Below, piece by piece: positions 10,606 through 18,548 of a stretch of DNA of 64,000 nucleotides (position 1 is the stretch's first letter; every line of letters begins with the position of its first letter). Under the pieces are notes generated by a model, which was not told the DNA's origin, made no database searches, and saw only the letters and a list, made by a program, of their open reading frames with translations. Position numbers and translations under genes: made by a program. Origin of the DNA: Thermoplasmata archaeon (GTDB lineage: Archaea > Thermoplasmatota > Thermoplasmata > Thermoplasmatales > Thermoplasmataceae); contig JAJYZI010000001.1 of the NCBI GenBank assembly GCA_021800105.1, forward strand, positions 1 to 64,000, read 5' to 3'.

Positions 10606-10710
10606 ATGGAAGGAGAGACAAAAATAGTATTGTTGCTTGTATTTTCTGCCATAGTTACGGCAATATTCGGCTATATGGTTGTAGGTGGCTATCTTCTCTG
10701 GACGCCGTAG
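10606..10710 (+). CDS. 34-residue single-helix membrane peptide (not in ORF track)
   Basis: Translation gives a short charged N-terminus (MEGETK) followed by one continuous hydrophobic helix of about 25 residues ending in YLLWTP. The ATG lies exactly where a leaderless transcript would begin from the TATA box at 10577, and the ORF ends 9 nt before the isomerase ATG, so the two are probably one transcript. The composition is typical of a membrane helix and not of random sequence. No known family was recognised. Similar tiny membrane proteins act as subunits or regulators of larger membrane complexes, but nothing here indicates a partner. Confidence 0.5.
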   Translation: MEGETKIVLLLVFSAIVTAIFGYMVVGGYLLWTP

Positions 10711-10719
10711 GTAAATTAT

Positions 10720-11634
10720 ATGCTTGACGAACTCAAGAGTCTGAAGGATCAACTTTTGTTCCAGGGGAAATTCGATCACACCGATTTTAAGAATATCGTA
10801 ATAGCAGGTATGGGTGGATCGGGCATAGCAGGTTCTATATTTTCTGAGATTTATGATAAGTCTCCGATCGAGATTATTTCGGATTACTCCATTCCTTCCT
10901 ATGTAGATTCTAATACTCTTTTCATTGCAATCAGCTATTCCGGAAATACCGAAGAGACAATTTCAGCTTACAGGGAAGCCGAGAGGAAAGGAGCTCAGAC
11001 AGCAGCGATTACTTCTGGCGGGACAATTGCAAAGATATGCCGTAATTCACTTTTAATCCCTTCCGGACTTCAGCCGAGGTCCGCTCTAGGGTTTATGATA
11101 GTTCCTCTTATCTTGTCACTACTTCCGGATGCGTCCAAAGACCTGAAGGAAGCCTCAAAGGTAGTTGAAAATATAGATTTTTCCAATGACAGGATCAGAG
11201 AGGAGGCAATTAGCCTTGTGCGGGCCAGGAAGCTTCCAGTGATCATGGGTTTCAAGCCTTTTGAATCTGTTGCTTACAGATGGCAGACACAATTTAATGA
11301 AAATTCAAAACTGCTTGCGTTCAGTTCCTCTTTTCCTGAACTCGACCATAACCAGATAATGGCCCTTGAGAACAGTTATGGAAAAGAAAACCTTGCGTTC
11401 TACTACTTCTCGGGCTCTTCCGGAAAGGTAAGGGAAAGAATCAAGTTCACCATAGATCTGGCGGGAGTCGATGCAAAGCAGATTCCTGTGGAGGGAAATT
11501 CAAGGATCGCGCAGATTATGCATCTAGTGCATTACGGAGATTATTTTTCATACTACGCTGCACTTGAAAGAAAAGTTGAGCCCAGGGACGTAACAACAAT
11601 AGAGAAGCTTAAAAAATTACTTTCCCAGTTCTAG
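10720..11634 (+). CDS. Bifunctional phosphoglucose/phosphomannose isomerase
   Basis: Interconverts glucose-6-phosphate, mannose-6-phosphate and fructose-6-phosphate. The 304-residue protein is a SIS-domain isomerase with IAGMGGSGIAG near residue 30 and the sugar-phosphate signature SYSGNTEETI near residue 77, the hallmark of the PGI/PMI family of crenarchaea and Thermoplasmata. The ENSK segment in the second half and the C-terminal helix match the family. It connects gluconeogenesis (see the FBP aldolase/phosphatase in this window) with mannose-nucleotide supply. Its stop codon shares the tetranucleotide CTAG with the stop of the convergent NFACT gene. Confidence 0.88.
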   Translation: MLDELKSLKDQLLFQGKFDHTDFKNIVIAGMGGSGIAGSIFSEIYDKSPIEIISDYSIPSYVDSNTLFIAISYSGNTEETISAYREAERKGAQTAAITSGGTIAKICRNSLLIPSGLQPRSALGFMIVPLILSLLPDASKDLKEASKVVENIDFSNDRIREEAISLVRARKLPVIMGFKPFESVAYRWQTQFNENSKLLAFSSSFPELDHNQIMALENSYGKENLAFYYFSGSSGKVRERIKFTIDLAGVDAKQIPVEGNSRIAQIMHLVHYGDYFSYYAALERKVEPRDVTTIEKLKKLLSQF

Positions 11635-13457
11635 ACGATTTCGGAAGTGCCGGGAGGAAGAATCCTTTCAATCTCTTCAAGGCCCGTCTCCAAGGCTTCC
11701 CTGATCTTTCGAGCAATCTCGTCCCGTTTTGACTTACCTGGGATTATTTCGATTAATTTTCCCTGTGATTCAAAAGGCACTGGTGATACCATTGGGAGAG
11801 TCTCGCCTGAAAAGCTTATTTTACCAATATAAAGGTGCATCGGCAGGTCAAAAAGGTAATTTCTTTTTCCTCTTATCACCCAAGATCCTGATGATACGTA
11901 CTCACCTGATTCAGCCGTCTTTGAAACCTGTTCCGGATATACCCAGTAAGCGGAGCCTGATAGCTGACCTGCCGGCCATGCCCTTGAAAAACATACGGCA
12001 AACTGGCAGGCTTCCCTTACGCTTTTCTCTGGTGGCCTGCTCGTGTCGGTCCCCTTGACTACTGTGCTGGGAGCGCCATAGAGATCTGCATGAACGTAGA
12101 GATCGAACTGCTTCATGTGCTTTTTTACTACTTTTTCATTGGATTTTCTGTCCTTCCCGGCGAGAACGAGGTTACCTTCTGAAGTGAAGAACCATCTGTA
12201 GGTCTCAAACCAGAATGTCTTCCTGACCTTTTTTCTCTGTGCCTTCTGGACCGGAACTATCTGCCTCTTTGCTTCCTCAATCGCTTTCTCTGCGCCATCT
12301 ATTTTTGCATGAAAATCTTTGGATTCCTGGAATGCAAAGTTTCCATTTTCCGTGGGCTTTTTGTTATATTGCAGATCGATAATGCTACCATAGAGATCAA
12401 CCTGGCAGCGTTTCTTTGCTGGATCAAAGGCAACGATTGTACAGCCCGGAAACAGTTTAGTGTCCTTGGTTATGCTATTCTCCTGATTCCTTATCATCTC
12501 GATAACTGTCTCGACGACCTTCAGGTTAGAGAATATGAATTCACCTTGCTTCCTAAATTTCTCGGAGTTGGACTTGAATTCCTCGATACTCTTCTCTATA
12601 GATCTGATCCTCTTCTGCATGGGAGATTCTTTAAGGTCCATTTCTGGAAAGTTTTGAAGATAATTGTCGAGTCCATCACTGAATGTCTCAAATACACGGT
12701 CCGGTTCCTTCTGTAGATGGGTCAATAAGATGGGTGAGATAATGTAATCGTTTGAGTACAAGTATCCCCTGTTGATTTTTGATTCATCAAGTGTGTTAAT
12801 TATGGTTTTCCATAATTCATCCACCTCGGTGAATTCTGCGGCTGGAGTGTTCTTCTCCAGACCCAGCCTGAACACAACTTCCTCTGCCATTTCACCTCCC
12901 AAGTTGAATCTTGTCGCAAGTGTCTGCACAATATTTGCCTTGCTATTCCTCAGTATCTGGGAATAGCCTTCTGGCCCGAGGTTTGTGGGATCATTGGACT
13001 CCGGCGGGCTATAGGGAGATCCTCTTGCTATCGTCCTGTTCTTCCATTCACGCTGGTTGTATGCAAATTTTATTACATCATCCTGCAGAACGATAAGGTT
13101 GCCTTCTCTGAATACTTCAAGTATTATCCTTAAACCACCGGATAATTCAATACTTACTATCCTGTCAAAATTTATCTGGTGAATCGACAGTATTTTCCGG
13201 TCCTCAAGCATGCTTCGAAGCGTCATTGCCATGTTTGATGGAGTTTCCGGTGTTTCTGCATCATGAAAGGCGATGCCCTTTGACAGGGATAAGAAAAGAG
13301 ATCTTTTTTTGACATCACTACGGTATATCTGAAAGAGAAATTCGTCCTGTGAAACCTGGTGTATCTTCTTGATGAAGGAACCTGAAATTTCATACTGATA
13401 ACAGTTTACAAAGGCGTAAATGTCTAGGGAAGATTCCTTGTATTTCATGTATGGCAC
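11631..13457 (-). CDS. NFACT family protein (RqcH/Rqc2-like)
   Basis: Ribosome-quality-control factor that in bacteria and eukaryotes binds stalled 60S/50S-peptidyl-tRNA and adds C-terminal tails. The 608-residue protein has NFACT-N at the N-terminus, a helix-hairpin-helix/coiled-coil region with many K/E/R residues (about 270-330) and the NFACT-R domain (about 430-540) with FWFETYRWFFTSEG, DLYVHADLYGAPSTVVKG and GSWVIRGKRNYL. Archaeal members are thought to work in the same pathway. It is a single gene facing a divergent hydrolase-like gene, with a perfect palindrome in the shared promoter gap. Confidence 0.88.
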   Translation of the reverse strand: MPYMKYKESSLDIYAFVNCYQYEISGSFIKKIHQVSQDEFLFQIYRSDVKKRSLFLSLSKGIAFHDAETPETPSNMAMTLRSMLEDRKILSIHQINFDRIVSIELSGGLRIILEVFREGNLIVLQDDVIKFAYNQREWKNRTIARGSPYSPPESNDPTNLGPEGYSQILRNSKANIVQTLATRFNLGGEMAEEVVFRLGLEKNTPAAEFTEVDELWKTIINTLDESKINRGYLYSNDYIISPILLTHLQKEPDRVFETFSDGLDNYLQNFPEMDLKESPMQKRIRSIEKSIEEFKSNSEKFRKQGEFIFSNLKVVETVIEMIRNQENSITKDTKLFPGCTIVAFDPAKKRCQVDLYGSIIDLQYNKKPTENGNFAFQESKDFHAKIDGAEKAIEEAKRQIVPVQKAQRKKVRKTFWFETYRWFFTSEGNLVLAGKDRKSNEKVVKKHMKQFDLYVHADLYGAPSTVVKGTDTSRPPEKSVREACQFAVCFSRAWPAGQLSGSAYWVYPEQVSKTAESGEYVSSGSWVIRGKRNYLFDLPMHLYIGKISFSGETLPMVSPVPFESQGKLIEIIPGKSKRDEIARKIREALETGLEEIERILPPGTSEIV

Positions 13458-13556
13458 CAGTTGCTGAGGCTACGAGCACCCAAAGGCAATGACCGATATT
13501 AAGATAAACGTAAAGCAAGCTCTTCCCGAATCTTCATAAAAGAGACAATTCAAGCA

Positions 13557-13575
13557 GGGCAAATATTATTTGCCC
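13557..13575. promoter_or_regulatory. Perfect 9-bp inverted repeat in a divergent promoter
   Basis: GGGCAAATA-T-TATTTGCCC is a perfect 19-bp palindrome with one central base. It lies 20-38 nt before the ATG at 13595 and includes the AT-rich sequence expected for the TATA box of that gene, so it looks like an operator that overlaps the core promoter. The divergent NFACT gene begins 100 nt away on the other side. Confidence 0.5.
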
Positions 13576-13594
13576 ATTATAATAAGAGCGTAAC

Positions 13595-14071
13595 ATGAGG
13601 ATGTTCTTTGTTGCATTGCATATCAGGCTGGATGAAAGCACTGTCCAGCATTTTTCACAGAGGATGGCTTCTTCGGGTTTCAATGTTACATACTTGGAAG
13701 AGGGAAAAGTGCACGCTAAAGAACTTGAGAAAATCCCCGATCTATATCCAGACTGCATTATTCTGACATCCGGTCCTTCGGTTTCCGCTGCCCTAGTAGC
13801 CTCTGTGAAATCGCGTCATTCTGGTGCCATAATAGCTATCAATCCGGTGTGGAAGGAGGATCTCAAGCCATTGCTGAGCTCGGTGGAAGCCAGCGTAATA
13901 ATATTTACCGATGAGCCGGATCTATCCAGTACAAGGATGCAGGCGATGAAATACCATGACCGCATTGCAGGTTCGCGCATTCATTATTTGAAGTCCGACG
14001 CAATGAAGACACTGCTCAGCCACCCTGAAAGGCTGATAAGGGTTCTGGAGGACGTCCTTGATGCAAGATGA
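13595..14071 (+). CDS. Small alpha/beta-hydrolase-like protein
   Basis: Protein of 158 residues that was not matched to a named family. The order of motifs suggests a short alpha/beta hydrolase: a strand followed by TSGPSVSA (a G-x-S-x-S variant of the nucleophile elbow), a strand-turn FTDEPDLSS as the acid region, and LLSHPERLIRVLEDVL, which looks like the usual C-terminal His helix. It lacks the first strands of full-size hydrolases. The following thioesterase begins inside its 3' end, so the two are translationally coupled and may share an acyl or ester substrate. That functional link is inference. Confidence 0.4.
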   Translation: MRMFFVALHIRLDESTVQHFSQRMASSGFNVTYLEEGKVHAKELEKIPDLYPDCIILTSGPSVSAALVASVKSRHSGAIIAINPVWKEDLKPLLSSVEASVIIFTDEPDLSSTRMQAMKYHDRIAGSRIHYLKSDAMKTLLSHPERLIRVLEDVLDAR

Positions 14072-14468
14072 TCTTGTTGACAGGCTGGAAATTCAGGTTA
14101 GATATGCCGATATTGATTCCTATGGACATGTGAATAATGCAGTTTTTCTCTCATATTTTGAGCTTGGAAGAATTAATTTCCTGAGAAAACATATTTCAAT
14201 GGAAAGTATTGAAAATTTGAGCATTGTTGTGGCAAGGGCAGAGGTTGATTATATCAGTGAAGTAAAACTCGGTGACCCTCTAACGTGCGAAACATGGATA
14301 TCATCCATTGGCAGAACAAGCCTTGTTTTTGAATCCTTAGTAAGGAAGGGCAATAAATTAGCGGCAAAAGCGAGAATAACAATGGTTCACGTTGATGGAA
14401 AAGGCCGTCCGGAGCCATTACCGGAATTTTATCGATCTCTGGCAACTCATGTCGGTAGCATCAGATAA
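14061..14468 (+). CDS. Hotdog-fold acyl-CoA thioesterase (4HBT/YbgC type)
   Basis: Predicted hydrolase of acyl-CoA thioesters. The N-terminal half has the YbgC/4-hydroxybenzoyl-CoA thioesterase signature VRYADIDSYGHVNNAVFLSYFE, in which the Asp and the GHVNN segment form the active site; the second half (ARAEVDYISEVKLGDPL) is the usual hotdog sheet. The track starts at a TTG; the next codon ATG at 14061 is preferred and has GGAGG upstream inside the preceding gene. Its 3' end overlaps the convergent CPBP-like gene by 22 nt. Confidence 0.85.
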   Translation: MQDDLVDRLEIQVRYADIDSYGHVNNAVFLSYFELGRINFLRKHISMESIENLSIVVARAEVDYISEVKLGDPLTCETWISSIGRTSLVFESLVRKGNKLAAKARITMVHVDGKGRPEPLPEFYRSLATHVGSIR

Positions 14469-15076
14469 GGAATCCAGCCTGGTATCGGCGGCGAAAAATA
14501 TACCATGTCAAATAACGAAAGGTGTAGGATCAGATCCAGGTAAATTGACCTCCTCAGGTAGGCCAGAACACCATAGAGAATGCCCATGCTGAACATGTCT
14601 ACCACATATAGTGGTGCATAAAGGCCAGGATATGCTGCTGGCTCAATAAGCAGGTAGTTCAAATATAGAAGCATGAACATTACAGCCTGTATAATGACAG
14701 CATATTCCCTCCTGACGTATCTGGAAAGAATTCCAAAGACAAGGAAACGAAAGTTTATTTCGTCTATGATGGCAATTCCATAAAAAATGTCAAATGGTGA
14801 GAATTTGTTCAGTGCAAAAATATAGGCCCAGACAAAGATTGCAGTAACCAGCAGGGCCCAGTCCTTGTTCTCGACGCTTCTAACCGCATCTCTTAACAGG
14901 CCATGATCACTTGCTATCGTGGCAACAAGCAGCAGCGGAACAATGAACAGATAAAGGTAATACAGTGTAGCGCTCAGCGATGGTTGAAGCAGGAACGCCA
15001 GGAAGAGGTAAAAAAGGAGATAAACAACTGCCTCAGTGAGTAAGAATAAGATGAGTGTCCTTTTCCCAGTTCGCAT
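14447..15076 (-). CDS. CPBP-family membrane protein with incomplete active site
   Basis: Polytopic protein of about 209 residues with six or seven helices. It carries DEINFRFLVFG, which fits the first CPBP/Abi motif (EExxxR) with Asp in place of the first Glu, and ILHLSLFD, which fits the last motif. The middle F-x3-H motif appears as FMLLY, with the His lost. Active members are prenyl-protein or other intramembrane endopeptidases; loss of a metal-binding His suggests this copy is inactive or altered. It is the last gene of the oxidase operon and its start overlaps the preceding gene by 44 nt. The ATG at 15076 is preferred over the TTG at 15082. Confidence 0.5.
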   Translation of the reverse strand: MRTGKRTLILFLLTEAVVYLLFYLFLAFLLQPSLSATLYYLYLFIVPLLLVATIASDHGLLRDAVRSVENKDWALLVTAIFVWAYIFALNKFSPFDIFYGIAIIDEINFRFLVFGILSRYVRREYAVIIQAVMFMLLYLNYLLIEPAAYPGLYAPLYVVDMFSMGILYGVLAYLRRSIYLDLILHLSLFDMVYFSPPIPGWIPYLMLPT

Positions 15077-16460
15077 TTGCAATAAGAGATAGGTTTGTGA
15101 TATACCACATTATCGGTAGTGTTACTATTATCAGGATGATAGAAAAATAAAATTGCGAAGCCAGTGTGAAAGCATTCCAAACAAGTATGTTGAATGAGGT
15201 TGCATATAGCAGTACAATACCAGACATGGAGAACATCATGGTAATATATTCTAGGAGGACGATCCTTTCTTTGCTCTTATAAGATATAAAGGGAAAAGCA
15301 ATCATAACACCAGAGCCTATGCTGCTAACATTCATAAGCGCAAAATAGCCTGGAGTTCGCGTGGCAAGCGTTACAAGACCTGGTCCATACCATATGAGGA
15401 AGAGAAGGGTCGAAATAACTACCCACAAAATGGGGTACCGGATTCTCCTCCCATTCCAAAAGGTGCTTATCAGAAGCCCCGAAGCCAGTGCTCCTTCTAC
15501 GAACATGAGGAAGTTTATACCAAAGAAGAAGGCCTCATTGTGGATAAGGTTCGCCATTAAACCAAATATTTCGATGAAAGGAACCGCGAGTATGAAGACG
15601 TAACTAGCTGGATAGAAAAAAGATCCTCGTTTATTGGCGGGGTCATGTATCCTTATAAACCCTTTCCTGTGGTTGATTAGCAAGAACAGTGTCAGCGTTG
15701 TAAGCAGTACAAGGACAAGGGATTCGATGAAAAGCGGTATTACAATCACTGAAATAAGAAGAGCAGCGAGGCTCGGCATAACTGCTGTAATGCTTTCGCA
15801 CTGACAGCCCAGTACAGCCCCGGCACCTGCGAATGCAGAAGTGAACCTTCCACCCCTGGTAGAATAAGTTCTCAGGATCCATAGATAGTTTTCAGCTATT
15901 GCAGCTGATATAATCGGATATATGAGCATTGTCGGCAGGCTGATTGTAAAAACAAGGGCCGGAGACTGTATTACTATTCCGTCATAAAACAGGAGCGGAA
16001 CGCCTGATGGCTGCTCATCGCTATATATCGAAAAGAAGAGAATATGTGAAGGTATTCCAGGGTCAAGGCGAACCAGGCTTGATACAATTATCATAAAAAA
16101 GAAGACAAGCGATGAACCGGCAAGAAGCTTCCAGGAATCGCTTCCAGATCTACGTATATGAGCGATTAGCATCAGCACCACAATCGCTATCCATGGCACA
16201 AACAGGTCAGTGCCAAACAGAATCAATCCAAGGATGGCATATAATAAAAATACCCCGTTCCCGGTTATTCTGGAATACCTGGGCGAGGGTATAAATATCA
16301 AGGCAGGAGCAAGTATCAATGTTGCCTCTAGGCCGACAAATGCAAAACCCGTATCACTGCGGATAAAGATGCTGAAATAGTTTGTAAATAATATAAATGT
16401 CATTACAAGTATGGGGAAGGTCACAAGATACACGATATCCCGTCTTGGGAAGCTGTTCAT
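15033..16460 (-). CDS. Uncharacterised 12-helix membrane protein with CQC motif in the oxidase operon
   Basis: Protein of about 475 residues, almost entirely hydrophobic, with some twelve predicted helices and no recognised family. The notable element is LGCQCESITAVMPS near residue 224 (track numbering), at the entry to a helix: two cysteines spaced by one residue next to a Glu, a pattern that could bind copper or another metal. The gene lies directly after ctaB; the ATG at 16460 overlaps the ctaB stop by the same ATGA tetranucleotide used elsewhere in this operon and is preferred over the ATG at 16475. Placement points to a role in oxidase assembly, metal delivery or heme transport. This is inference from context. 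Confidence 0.6.
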   Translation of the reverse strand: MNSFPRRDIVYLVTFPILVMTFILFTNYFSIFIRSDTGFAFVGLEATLILAPALIFIPSPRYSRITGNGVFLLYAILGLILFGTDLFVPWIAIVVLMLIAHIRRSGSDSWKLLAGSSLVFFFMIIVSSLVRLDPGIPSHILFFSIYSDEQPSGVPLLFYDGIVIQSPALVFTISLPTMLIYPIISAAIAENYLWILRTYSTRGGRFTSAFAGAGAVLGCQCESITAVMPSLAALLISVIVIPLFIESLVLVLLTTLTLFLLINHRKGFIRIHDPANKRGSFFYPASYVFILAVPFIEIFGLMANLIHNEAFFFGINFLMFVEGALASGLLISTFWNGRRIRYPILWVVISTLLFLIWYGPGLVTLATRTPGYFALMNVSSIGSGVMIAFPFISYKSKERIVLLEYITMMFSMSGIVLLYATSFNILVWNAFTLASQFYFSIILIIVTLPIMWYITNLSLIANANWEKDTHLILTH

Positions 16461-17335
16461 AAGACTACAAACCATATAGAAATCAGGAGTATGAGAAGAT
16501 AGAAATTAGAGAATATGAAGGCACTTTTGAATTGCGCTGGAGCATAATGCGTTCTATGTATCACAAGCATGCGATATGCAAGATATGCATCGGAGATTAC
16601 CGCCAATATGTAGTAAACAATTCCCACATGGAAAATCACGCTCATGTTAAATATGATAAAAAATAATGGGAGAAGCGAGAAAACTATCAGGATTACAGTA
16701 TTAACCATGATCCACGTATATCCTGTTTCAATTCCGACAACCGAAGGCAACATAGGTATGTCGGCACTTTTGTAATCTTCGCTCCTGTAAGACGCAAGAG
16801 ACCAGAAGTGTGTAGGAGTCCACATGAAAACCAGGGTAGCAATAAAGAGTGCTGTAATAGAAATGTTTCCGCTAACTGCTGCCCAGCCGGCGAGCGCAGG
16901 GAAACTGCCTGCAATACCACCGATCACAATGTTCCATGTTGTTCTTCTCTTAAGTATGACGGTATAAAGAACGAAATAACTGAGGAATCCGAGGAAGATG
17001 AATATCGATGTGAGGTAATTTATCAGGAAATAAGAGAGAAGCATTGATACAATAAGGAATGCGAGTGCTATTCCGGTTAGTGCCTTCTTGTTCCCTGCAT
17101 TAACAATATTCTGACGGTAGCTGGTGCGGTGCATTTTGCCATCTATATCCATGTCGTAGAGATTATTCATTATGCTGGCGGAGAAGGATGCGAGGGTGCC
17201 GGCAACTGCAAGTGGAACAATATATAGAATGCGGGAAATTGCCAATGGATTAGATAAGAACCCCGTGACCGCAACCAGAACAACTAGAAATGTTATTCCG
17301 CCCTTGGAGACCTGAATAAATTCTGAAAGTTTCAT
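16457..17335 (-). CDS. ctaB: Protoheme IX farnesyltransferase (heme O synthase)
   Basis: UbiA-family prenyltransferase that adds a farnesyl group to protoheme to make heme O, used directly or as the precursor of heme A in terminal oxidases. The 292-residue protein has the Asp-rich motif NNLYDMDIDGKMHRT near residue 62 with the following YRQ, the typical first motif of COX10/CtaB, and SYRSEDYKSADIPMLPSVVG as the second conserved loop. About nine helices are visible. It overlaps the cupredoxin gene by 4 nt (ATGA). No ctaA for heme A is present in this window. Confidence 0.95.
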   Translation of the reverse strand: MKLSEFIQVSKGGITFLVVLVAVTGFLSNPLAISRILYIVPLAVAGTLASFSASIMNNLYDMDIDGKMHRTSYRQNIVNAGNKKALTGIALAFLIVSMLLSYFLINYLTSIFIFLGFLSYFVLYTVILKRRTTWNIVIGGIAGSFPALAGWAAVSGNISITALFIATLVFMWTPTHFWSLASYRSEDYKSADIPMLPSVVGIETGYTWIMVNTVILIVFSLLPLFFIIFNMSVIFHVGIVYYILAVISDAYLAYRMLVIHRTHYAPAQFKSAFIFSNFYLLILLISIWFVVL

Positions 17336-18546
17336 GGATAAGGTTCGTCTCTGGTTTGCATGCCAAGCAGGGAAATATAGTTACCTGGGTCTGATTCTGA
17401 GCCAGGTAAATATGATACAAACGAAGAGGAAGATGAGGAATTAGTTACCTCTATAATTCCCACGGCAGTGGACGGATGATAAAGGTCCCAATAGGTATAA
17501 TTGCCGGTTGACATGAAGAGGTAGTAGCCCTGTGAAATATTGGTAGTTGAATTAACTGATGCGACTGCTACCGAAGTGTTCGAATTCTCCTTGTTTCCAG
17601 AGTTAATTTCCAGCACATGCGTAAGATCATCTTCATTTATCAGGGTAAAGTTTACTAAAGTACCACTGGCGATAGTTAGAGTTGGGTTAACCCCGCCGGA
17701 CTTGCTGAAATTCCATCCGTTCACATCTGCGTATAGAGAAATGTTCGCCAGAGCAGAGTAAATATATATTATGCCAAAGCGGCTCGTATTATTAGAATTC
17801 CAGTAAACATACTGGCCTGTCTGATTGAAGGGGATGGAGGCAGTTGAGCTCTTGTTAGTCTCGTTAATCACAATTGTAAAGTTGGATGTTTCCACCTTGG
17901 ATCCAGAGGATATCTTGAGCGTGTAATTGCTTGAACTGGCGTCTCTTATGGTCAGATTCAGTAATGTACTTGTTGGCAGTTCAATTGTCGGATAAAGGAC
18001 GCCGTTGGCAGTAAGGTTGTTCTTCAGCAGGTCAAGTGTCTGGTTTGAGTAATTTGCATAATGAGCAGATGGCACTGTTGTATTAACAGTTGCATTTACA
18101 TAGATCAGAGCAACCATTGTCTCCGGGTGCACCGTGCACCAGTATGTGAAGACGCCAATTGTATCGAAATAAGCCTGGGTAGTGGATACATGTCCCGGGA
18201 TAGTCGTTATCTGGGAAGTTGAAAGTAGCGTGTCCTGATAAGAGGATTCGGCTGAACCAGGGTTAATTGTCAATGTATGTGGTTGACCATCCTCCTCAAT
18301 GACAGTGAAATTTACGATGGTGTTGTTGGCTAAGTATATTGTTGGGTTCAGGGTTCCATGACCGTAATCCCAGCCAAGTGCGTCAGCATAAATAGTGATG
18401 TTTTCATAATGCTTGACCCCCTTAGAGGGGACTGCAGGAAGTGAAAATGACTTGACAGTTGGTGGGTTCAGCATTAGCGAAAATCCTATCGCAACCATGA
18501 TCAGCACGATTACGACAAATACAACTCCGCCCTTATTTCCCTCCAT
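17332..18546 (-). CDS. Membrane-anchored triple cupredoxin (blue copper protein)
   Basis: Predicted extracytoplasmic electron carrier for the adjacent oxidase. One N-terminal membrane anchor (about residues 9-28) is followed by three cupredoxin-like domains, each beginning with a strand such as NITIYADALGWDYGHG or NISLYADVNGWNFSKSG. Only the first domain has a full type 1 copper site: His92, then Cys139, His142 and Met146 in YWCTVHPETM. In the second the cysteine position is Asn (YVYWNSNN); in the third it is Asp356 with His312 and His359 kept. The protein is rich in N-x-S/T sites and ends in a Ser-rich tail. The ATG at 18546 is 9 nt after GGAGG and is preferred over the GTG at 18552, which overlaps the coxA stop. 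Confidence 0.85.
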   Translation of the reverse strand: MEGNKGGVVFVVIVLIMVAIGFSLMLNPPTVKSFSLPAVPSKGVKHYENITIYADALGWDYGHGTLNPTIYLANNTIVNFTVIEEDGQPHTLTINPGSAESSYQDTLLSTSQITTIPGHVSTTQAYFDTIGVFTYWCTVHPETMVALIYVNATVNTTVPSAHYANYSNQTLDLLKNNLTANGVLYPTIELPTSTLLNLTIRDASSSNYTLKISSGSKVETSNFTIVINETNKSSTASIPFNQTGQYVYWNSNNTSRFGIIYIYSALANISLYADVNGWNFSKSGGVNPTLTIASGTLVNFTLINEDDLTHVLEINSGNKENSNTSVAVASVNSTTNISQGYYLFMSTGNYTYWDLYHPSTAVGIIEVTNSSSSSSFVSYLPGSESDPGNYISLLGMQTRDEPYP

Positions 18547-18548
18547 GA

